10,891 nt of DNA from Baffinella frigidus (taxonomy: Eukaryota; Cryptophyceae; Cryptomonadales; Baffinellaceae), in assembly GCA_026770585.1 (NCBI GenBank), contig MU646752.1:163343-174233 (forward strand). The letters are read 5' to 3'. A program made the position numbers and the translations under genes. Positions 1 to 7,500 of this stretch are shown here, one piece after another. Every line of letters begins with the position of its first letter. Within the stretch, counting starts at the first letter, position 1. Below the pieces are notes generated by a model. It searched no databases, was not told the origin of the DNA, and saw only the letters and a program-made list of their open reading frames with translations.

Positions 1-100
1 TTGGACGAGAGTTTCGGTCGCACCTGATTGGACGAGAGTTTTGATACACCATTTTGATGTGAGGTTGGGTCGCACCTGATTGGACGAGAGTTTCGTACGC
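1..100 (-). repeat. Repeated 3' edge of Rieske exon 3 with its splice donor
   Basis: The junction AAACTCTCGTCCAATCAG|GTGCGACC (minus strand) occurs at the end of exon 3 (about 93-70) and again at about 42-18. A third partial copy of the exon side alone is at 16-1. The exon end and the first intron bases were therefore duplicated together downstream of the real donor. Either donor copy could be used, and the one at 76/75 is chosen because it directly continues the exon. Confidence 0.75.
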
Positions 101-176
101 CTGCACGCCGTAGTCGCTGATGTCCTCGCAGAAGCCTGCCGGAGGGGTGCTGCTGAGAGAGAGGGAGGGAGGGAGG

Positions 177-207
<31 letters not shown>

Positions 208-283
208 TAAGACTGTGTGTGTCTGGGAGAGCGCAAGATAGAGAGATAAAGAGAGAGAGTGTGTGTGAGAGAGAGAGGCAGAA

Positions 284-326
<43 letters not shown>

Positions 327-1428
327 CAGGGAGACAGGGAGAGAGTAGTCGTTGATGTCCTCGCATAACCCTGCCGGAGAGGTGTTAGGTTTGAGGGTTT
401 AGGGTTTAGGTTGAGGGTGTAGAGTTGAGGGTGTAGGGTTTTGGGGTTTGGGGTTTAGGGTTTAGGGTTTAGGGTTTAGGGTTTAGGGTTTAGGGTTTAG
501 AGTTTGGTGTTTAGGGTTTAGGGTTTAGGGTTTAGGGTTTGGAGTTTAGGGTTTAGGGCTTAGGGTTTAGGATTTAGGGTTTAGGGTTTAGGGTTTAGGG
601 TGTAGGGTGTAGGGTGTAGGGTGTAGGGTGTAGGGTGCAGGTTGCAGGTTGCAGGGTTCAGGCGCCACTGGGATAGAGAGATAGATAGAGAGAGAGCGCG
701 CGCGCGAGAGAGAGAGATTAGTGGGAGCACGACACGCTGTGCATCGTACTTGCGAACGGGGGTGAGTATTGTAGTTTCCTCGTCGAAGAAACCGTCTGGT
801 GCGTGTTGCTTCTGGCAAATCATAAATTCCCTCGGCGATACGTCTGGTGCGGCGGCGCCAGCGTCCAGCGTGCCCAACTTAACTCTGTGCATCTTACACG
901 CCACGGATACCTCTTCAAGAAGGTGAACACACCACCACCCTCCTTGACCCAAAAGAATCCCACACCGGCAGAGATCAGGCGCCTACCGTCTGCCAGGTCG
1001 AAACACCAGCCGTGTCGCGGGCAGGTCACTCGCCCGTCGCGGCCCAAGTCCTCGATCGCGCCGAGCTCCAGCTTGCCCCCCTGCAGGCCCAGGAGCATTA
1101 TCTCACTCAACGATTTGGGAGGTGCCTTGCAGATCCAGCAGAAACTCGCAGTCAAAGTTAGCGCGTCGCCGTTCCTAGGCCTGGGTTCCGGAGGGCGCCA
1201 AACCTGATGCGGGCAGGTCGCATCGATGGCCACCACCCTATCGCCACGCACGAACAGCGCGAGGTCTCCTTCCCCCTCCTTCGATCCCTCCTTCACTCCT
1301 CGTACTCTCAAGCTGCGTGTACCCCCTCCCTCCACGACCATCGCGCGCGCAACGAAGGGTTCCGGGGGGCGGTCCGGCGGCGCGAATCCGTCGGGCAGCC
1401 CGCAGATGCCGTGGACCGGTGGATCCAT
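76..1428 (-). CDS. Rieske [2Fe-2S] domain protein (RFESD-like), 3 exons seen, 3' end beyond the left edge
   Basis: Exons read on the minus strand are 1428-1204, 1080-987 and 135-76, joined in frame as 126 codons plus one base. Residues 72-74 are CPH and residues 95-98 are CPRH: the C-x-H and C-x2-H ligand pairs of a Rieske cluster. They are separated by a GGKLELGAIEDL-type stretch and followed by GWCFDLADG, the usual post-cluster strand. Exon 3 supplies DYGVQAYETLVQSG, which fits the final beta strands (a ..G-V-x-x-Y-x-x-x-V-x-x-G pattern). Splice sites are CAG|GTTTGG to CTGCAG|GGG, then ACG|GTAGGC to GGCAG|GC (phase 1), and the last donor is CAG|GTGCGA. I chose the ATG at 1428 because an earlier in-frame ATG would overlap the divergent gene. 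The short length and single domain suggest a soluble electron-transfer protein of the RFESD/NirD-ferredoxin type. No catalytic oxygenase domain is seen in this window. The partner is unknown. The last exon lies off the window. Confidence 0.82.
150..340. repeat. GA-rich microsatellite
   Basis: A nearly pure purine stretch of GAGA and GGGA units, interrupted by GTGTGT, lies just upstream (sense direction) of the exon 3 acceptor. Read on the transcribed strand it is a long CT tract. The translated glutamate/arginine frames over it are repeat artefacts. Confidence 0.9.
346..370 (-). pseudogene. Truncated copy of the Rieske exon 3 start
   Basis: The minus strand reads GGCAG|GG then LCEDINDY. The real exon (135 downward) reads GGCAG|GC then FCEDISDY. 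The upstream flank (the GGAGGGGTG/GGAGAGGTG sequence on the plus strand) is shared as well. The copy ends after about 25 bp in the GA tract. It is a duplicate of an intron-exon boundary carrying a competing 3' splice site. Confidence 0.75.
387..655. repeat. Interstitial telomere-like TTTAGGG tract
   Basis: The plus strand carries tandem GGGTTTA heptamers with variants such as GGGTTTG and GGTTGAG. At 598-640 it drifts into GGGTGTA units and then GGTTGCA. This is the plant/algal-type telomere repeat but lies inside an intron, with gene sequence on both sides. On the Rieske sense strand it reads CCCTAAA. Confidence 0.9.
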
Positions 1429-1528
1429 GCCGCTGATCCCCTCGAAACGGCAGCAGGTCCCCGATCCTCTGTATCCAGCTTCATAACCTGAACTCTTGTT
1501 CGTGGCTCTGCATCCCCAGTCTGCGATC
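1429..1528. promoter_or_regulatory. Probable shared promoter between two divergent genes
   Basis: Only 100 bp separate the Rieske ATG (1428, minus) from the TMEM260-like ATG (1529, plus). No clear TATA box is seen. The stretch must hold both 5' leaders and core promoter elements, unless transcription starts inside the opposite gene. The call rests on gene arrangement, not on a recognised motif. Confidence 0.45.
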
Positions 1529-4500
1529 ATGAGGCGCAAGGGCAAGCTGCATGGCACCATCCCAGCGGCGGGAGACACGCCGGAGGACGCGGGGGGCGAG
1601 GGAAAGGGGCGCCCAGCACCGTCTGCTCAGGGGATACAGGAGGCGGTGAACGCAGAGGCGCTGCCGCGCGGGGAGGCTGCGGCGGTGGCGCTTCTTTTTC
1701 TCTACTCGCTAGGCGTCTACGCCCTGACGCTGCCGCCCACCGTCGTCGGGGGTGACTCTGGGGAGATCGTAGTTGCCGCATGGACTCTGGCCGTCCCGCA
1801 TCCCCCGGGGTGATGACCTTCACAACGGGAGAGGGAAAGGGAGAGAGGATCTTAGAGAGGGATTGAGGCCTGCCAGCCATCCTCGGGCACCAGGTGCAGA
1901 GAAGGCGTTCCTTGAATTTTCCCAGCGGAACGAGCGTGACAACGTTACACCGTGGCGGCACTCTCCGTTTGGGGCTGCGTTTAAGTTTCAGGCACTGAAT
2001 AGCTGGTCCCCGATCCCGAGGGGGGGGGGACTTCTAGACCGAGAATTTCTAGAATCCGGTATGGGCAGGCCGTAGGGCTGCTACCTCCTGCTACCTCCCC
2101 TGCGGTCCGAGCGTGACAGCGTGACTCGCCCCCCCAGGTACCCCCTCATCACGCTCCTCGGGTACGTCTTCACGCACTTCCTCTTCCCGTACGGCGAGCC
2201 GGCGTACCGCATGGGGGTGCTCAACGCGGTCTTCGGCGCGGGGGCGGTAAATCCGAAACCCTAAACCCTAAACCCTAAACCCTAAACCCTAAACCCTCAA
2301 CCCTAAACCCTAGGTCGCGGCGCTGCAGCTCGCCGTGCGGGAGGTCACAGGGAGCATCTGGGCAGGTGCCTCCCCACTAGCCCTTGGAGGTGGTTCAAAC
2401 AGTGCTCTGGGGCATTTTCGATTTACCTCTATTTGAGCCACCTCCAAGGGCTAGTGGATCAGGGTCGGATCCGACCCTGATCCAAGGTAAAATCGAAGAC
2501 CTCCCAAGGCACTATTTGAGCCACTTGGGAGGGCTGGTGGCTCTTGCCCGGTCATCTCGTGTGACTCCCTTGTTACGTCGCGTGTCTGCTTCCTCAACAA
2601 ACACGGGCATTCGCCCGCCATGAACGGCACGTCCCCCTCCAAGACCACTCCCCCCTCCAAGACCGGTGCTGTCGCCCCCACCCCTGGTTCCTGAACATCA
2701 ACCCTCAAGCCTAAACCCCTCAACCCTAAACCCCTCAACCCTAAGCCCCTCAACTCTAGACCCTAAAACCCAAACCTCAAACCCTAACACTGAACACTAA
2801 ACATTAAACACTAAACACTAAACGCTAAACACCAAACACTAAACACTAAAACACTAAACATTAAACCCGAAAGCGCAGGGACGTTCGCAGCGGCGCTGTA
2901 CGGCTTCTCGCCGCTCATCTGGCAGTACGCCACCACCCCCGAGGTCACGCCCCAAACTCGTGCCCCTACCACCAAGCCTCCGAAGTGGACTTACCGAGGT
3001 CTTTTCAAAAGGTCGATTTGAACCAGGAAGTTGGCCTACCAGGCGAACGTTTTGCCTGAAATCGACTTTGGAATTGAATTGGGTACGCCTCCACCCCCGA
3101 GGTCGCGCCCCAAGTCCCCAAACTCTTGCGTTTCCCTCGAATGTAGCCCCTAGAGGCGTACGCGGTCGCGCCCGGCTGGATTCCGTTCTGCAATAACACC
3201 CATCATTTTGCGAATTTATGGGCATCGCATCATTGTCACCATGTGAGGTGCGTGACGTGTTGACCATGCAGGTGTTCGCGCTGAACAAGCTGTTCACGGG
3301 TAACGGTTCAGAATACGGTATGGCCGACAGGAGACCGCCAGGCCTGGGATCTCAGCATTTGACCACTACGGGTTTGACCACAACAGGTCTATTGTGGTCA
3401 AACCCGTGTTCTGGTTACCCTGGAATGGATCATGATCACCCCTACACCTCTCGACGCGGCAGGTGTTCGCGCTGAACAACCTCTTCCAGTCGAAATCCTG
3501 GATTTTACTACTTTTTACTACTCGAAATCCTGGGTTTTACTTTAAAAAGACACGTAGACCCGTCCCTGAGGTGCGTGACGTGTTAACCCTGCAGGTGTTC
3601 GCGCTGAACAACCTCTTCACGGCGGGGGTGCTGCTCCTCACCGCGCGCTTCCACACGGCCGCGGACCCCGCGCGGAAACGCTCGCTCGCCCGCCAGGCAC
3701 CCACACAGCAGCCTTCGAAGGGATCTTGAATAACCCCTGAGCGATAAGTCCTTGGACCCTACGGTAGGCAACCCGTAGGGGCAAAGGGGGGTTCCTACGG
3801 ATACGCCAGACACCCTCCCCTTCATCCCGTGCTCAAATGATGCAATGTCCACTCAAGCCTGCCCCTGAGGCGGGCTTAAGGCTAGGAGCTTGAGGCGAGT
3901 AGCGTCCTCAGCGTGACGCTCGCTCGCCCGCCAGGCACCCACACACCAGCCTTCCAAGGGATCTTGAATAACCCCTGAGCGATAAGTCCTTGGACCGTAT
4001 GGTAGGCAACCCGTAGGGGCATAGGGGGGTCCCTACGGATACGCCAGACACCCCCCCCTTCATCCCTTGATCCATCCCTTGATCAAATGATGCAATTTGT
4101 TCGACACCCCGTCAAATCACGAAATCCAATTGGAACCCTCTTCGATTCCAGGGTACTTCGCACTCTGTATGGAACTGCGGTGGGCCCTAGGGCTCCCCAC
4201 GCGAGAATGATCGAGGGAAACCGACGCTTATCCGTGTCAGATCTGACGCAGTTGACTTAAGAATTCAAGGCATTTCCCTTGAAAGATGTCAAAAGTGGGT
4301 GTTTCGAGTGCCCTGGCGTGGCCTGCAAGGCCGTTTCAACAGCGTTCAGAGGGTGAAGCTTCAGCCATCAGGGTGCAGGGTTTGCCGTTTACGGTTCACG
4401 TTTTACGGTTCAGGGCCATCAGATCCGAAAACCGCTCTTTTCACAGCCTTGGAATGCGCAGGGCACACTAGGCCTCTAGGGATTCCCTAACGCAGAGTCC

Positions 4501-7500
4501 TATGGAGCCGCTCTACTCACCGCCCTAGAGTCTAAGTCCTCCACGCCAGGTCAGAAGTTCAATTTTCAAGGTCGTGTAGTAAAATGATGATTCGTTCGAG
4601 TAAAGTTGATTCTACCCGGGAAATACGCCAAAAGTGATGGGAATTGGATCTCTTTGTGGGCGGAGCACGTCCGGATTTTTAAAAATAGGTACCATGATGA
4701 GCCACCTAAACACTTTGAGCGCGAACGAGTGTGTGTAAAAAAGAAACTTGTGACCTGGCGTGGCCTGCAGGGGACCAAATTGATGGCCAAATGACCAAAT
4801 TGATGGTCAAATTAAGTCCTCCTGCAGGGGGTGTTCGCATGCGCGCTGGCGCTGTCAAACCAGCACACAATCGCGCTCCTCGTGCTCCCAACAGGTTTTG
4901 AGTCCCAACCCTCCCAACAGGTTTTGAGCCCCAAACCTCAATCATAGACCCTACACCCGAAACCCCAGCGTCGCAGTGCACGATAGCGCCCACACCTTCG
5001 TTGCGAAAAGGAGAGGAACGAGGAAGACCTCCGAAACCCCCAGACTCAAAACCGAAAACCGAACCCCCCAGCGTACACGACAAACGCCGAGAGAGACAAG
5101 GTAGATTTGTTGGGTTGTAGCAGGAAAAAAGACAAGCAGGGCGCACCTCAACCCTGAACCCCAACTCCTGAACCTGCAGCGCTCTGGATCCGCGAGTCGC
5201 TGATCTCATCCCGCCAGGTATTTAATTTAATTTCTCGAAACGCATACTTTTGGCATCATATTCTGCCTGAAGTGGCCAAATTGGCAACTTCTGGCAACTT
5301 GTGACGCCAAAAAGTGTGCGTTTCGAACAATTGATTTAAATACCTGGCGGGATGAGATCGGCGCGCCGAAATAGTCTGAGACCGAGCTAGAGAGTCTAGG
5401 GCGAGCGTCAGCGAGACCCATAACCTGCTGCTGAGACCCATAACCTGCGACGAGACCCATAACCTGCTGCGCGCGCCCCGCAGCGCTCTGGATCGTTGCG
5501 TCACTCCGCAAGGTCGTTTCATTCGCGGACTTTCGGCGACTGAGACCGAGCTAGAGAGACTAGGGCGAGCGTCGACGAGACCCATAACCTGTTGGGACCC
5601 ATAACCTGCTGATAAGACCCATAACCTGCCCACGAGACCCATAACCTGCTGAGACCCATATCCTGCTGATAAGACCCATAACCTGCCTACGAGACCCATA
5701 ACCTGCTGGACGAGCGTCAACGAGACCCATAACCTGCTGAGACCCATAACCTGATACAAGACCCACAACCTGTTGTTCAGACCCATAACCTGCTGCGTGC
5801 GCCCCGCAGCTAACCCTGAACCCCAAACCCTGAACCCTAAACCCTGAACCCATAAACCTGCAGCACTCTGGATCCTGGTGTCGCTCCGGCGCGTCTTTTC
5901 GTTGGCGGACTTTCGGCGGGAGCTCCTAGTCTGGGCAGGTCCGACCAAACCTATTTTTCATTTGATTTCAAAGAAAATTTCTACACGGATGATTTGATAT
6001 TACTAGTAACAACAAATTGTGTAGCAGTTTTCGGGGCCGTCGCGTCTTTTCGTTCGCGGACTTTCGGCGGGATTCCTGGTCTGGGCAGGTCCGACCTCTC
6101 CACTCGAGCCTACAAGTGTCACTATTTTAAAACAGGGCTTCTTTTACTACAAGTGAAAAAAATGTGTGGTAAATTTCACATAAATAGGGGCGTGTGGTCA
6201 CGTATCTGGGGGAATTCCCCCAGATACGTGACTAAACCTGCCCGTGACTGGTACTAAATTTAACAACCCCACATTTAAAAGGGACTTTTGGCGGGAGCTC
6301 CTTGTCTGGGCAGATCCTCTCTCAGTCCCAGTCTATTGTGCGTAGGACCCTAAGACGGTTCTGGGGGGTAGCCAGTTTCTTGTACTCGCGACGCCCCTGT
6401 CAGTCGTGGACTGGGCAGGTGCTATCGCTATCCCAGTCTATCTGGGCTCGCCAGTTTGGTGAGCCCGGGTCTTTTCCGCTCCTGGTCTGGGCAGGTCTAG
6501 TCCCGTCACCTAATAGATCATGGCGTTTGGCTTGACGTTGGAGCCATTTTGTACTTTTAGGGTTTAAAATACCAGGGTTGTACCGGAAATTTAGATGGAC
6601 GCTTTGCGAGGTAGAATCTCATATGCAAACGGTTTTAATTTAGAACTTATGGATAATAAAATTTACTGCACAGCATCATCTTTATTAGTAATGTTGAAGC
6701 ATTCGTGTAGTAAATTTCATTGATTCCTCAGGTTTTGAATTAAAATCGTTTTCATGTGAAATCTATTAGGTGACGCGATGAGGTCTGTGTGCATGTTGCC
6801 CGGTGCCGGGCGCGTTTGGTGCCGGGACGATACCCCGCCCGGGCAGGGCAGGCTTTTTACCACCACACGAGAATGCTAGAGGGTCCTATTTAAAACAGAT
6901 TTACTTTTAAAAGTGGGCATTTTTGTCGTGACTTTCGTTGATTGGTCACGTAATTCTGCGAAATTAGCACAGTCACGAGGTTAGAATACCCTATCCTGGT
7001 ACAAATATTTGCAACCCCACATGTAAATAGGTCCTTCCAGCTTTTCGAGTGGCAGGAGAGGCTGTCTCGTGGCGCCTCAGGTGTGGCTCTTCGTGCCTTC
7101 GTTTGTGGCTCTTCGTGCCTTCGTTTGTGGCTCTTCGTGTCTTCGTGTGTGGCTCTTCGTGTCTTCGTGTGTGGCTCTTCGTGTCTTCGTGTGTGGCTCT
7201 TCGTGTCTTCGTTTGTGGCTCTTCGTGTCTTCGTTTGTGGCTCTTCGTGTCTTCGTGTGTGGCTCTTCGTGTCTTCGTGTGTGGCTCTTCGTGTCTTCGT
7301 GTGTGGCTCTTCGTGTCTTCGTTTGTGGCTCTTCGTGTCTTCGTTTGTGGCTCTTTGTGTCTTTGTTTGTGGCTCTTTGTGTCTTCGTTTGTGGCTCGTC
7401 GTGTCTTTGTTGTGGCTCTTCGTGTCTTCGTTTTCACACGATCGAGCAGAATGTGTTCATCTGATTCACACGTACATACTGAACCCACCATGTTGGTATC

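Larger units (their letters stand above)
136..986 (-). other. Rieske intron 2, filled with simple repeats
   Basis: This 851-bp phase-1 intron runs from GTAGGC (minus strand, 986) to GGCAG (136). On the plus strand it contains GA-rich low-complexity tracts at about 150-340 and 673-715 (polypyrimidine on the sense strand), a TTTAGGG-type tract at about 387-655, and a copy of exon 3's start at 346-370. I see no further exon with confidence in the 656-986 stretch, although it is open in one minus frame (581-952) with a PVRKYDAQRVV-like patch. Confidence 0.65.

Noticed and set aside
120-368. 82-codon Arg/Glu-rich frame
   Set aside because: It is the translation of a GA microsatellite and a copy of exon 3 read on the wrong strand.
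387-655. A true chromosome end
   Set aside because: The telomere-type tract is degenerate and lies between exons 2 and 3 of one gene, with coding sequence on both sides.
581-952. Extra Rieske exon in the minus frame with PVRKYDAQRVV
   Set aside because: No convincing splice sites in matching phase, and exon 3 at 76-135 already continues the domain with the right phase and strand pattern. It cannot be fully excluded.
820-1578. One 252-codon minus-strand reading frame as a single-exon Rieske gene
   Set aside because: It includes a stop-free intron (1081-1203) with good splice sites that would split the cluster motif, and its upstream part overlaps the divergent gene's first exon. The three-exon model restores normal ligand spacing.
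5414-5800. CRISPR-like array
   Set aside because: Units are 14-20 bp with short irregular spacers, inside a eukaryotic intron. There are no cas genes and spacers are not uniform unique sequences.
5180-5938. Mutually exclusive alternative exons 7
   Set aside because: Copy 1 (38 nt) leaves the wrong phase for exon 8 and copy 2 has no donor in phase. Only the third copy works.
5256-5948. 230-codon minus-strand frame rich in QVMGL repeats
   Set aside because: The translation just follows the AGACCCATAACCTG minisatellite. It has no domain, and real plus-strand exons lie within it.
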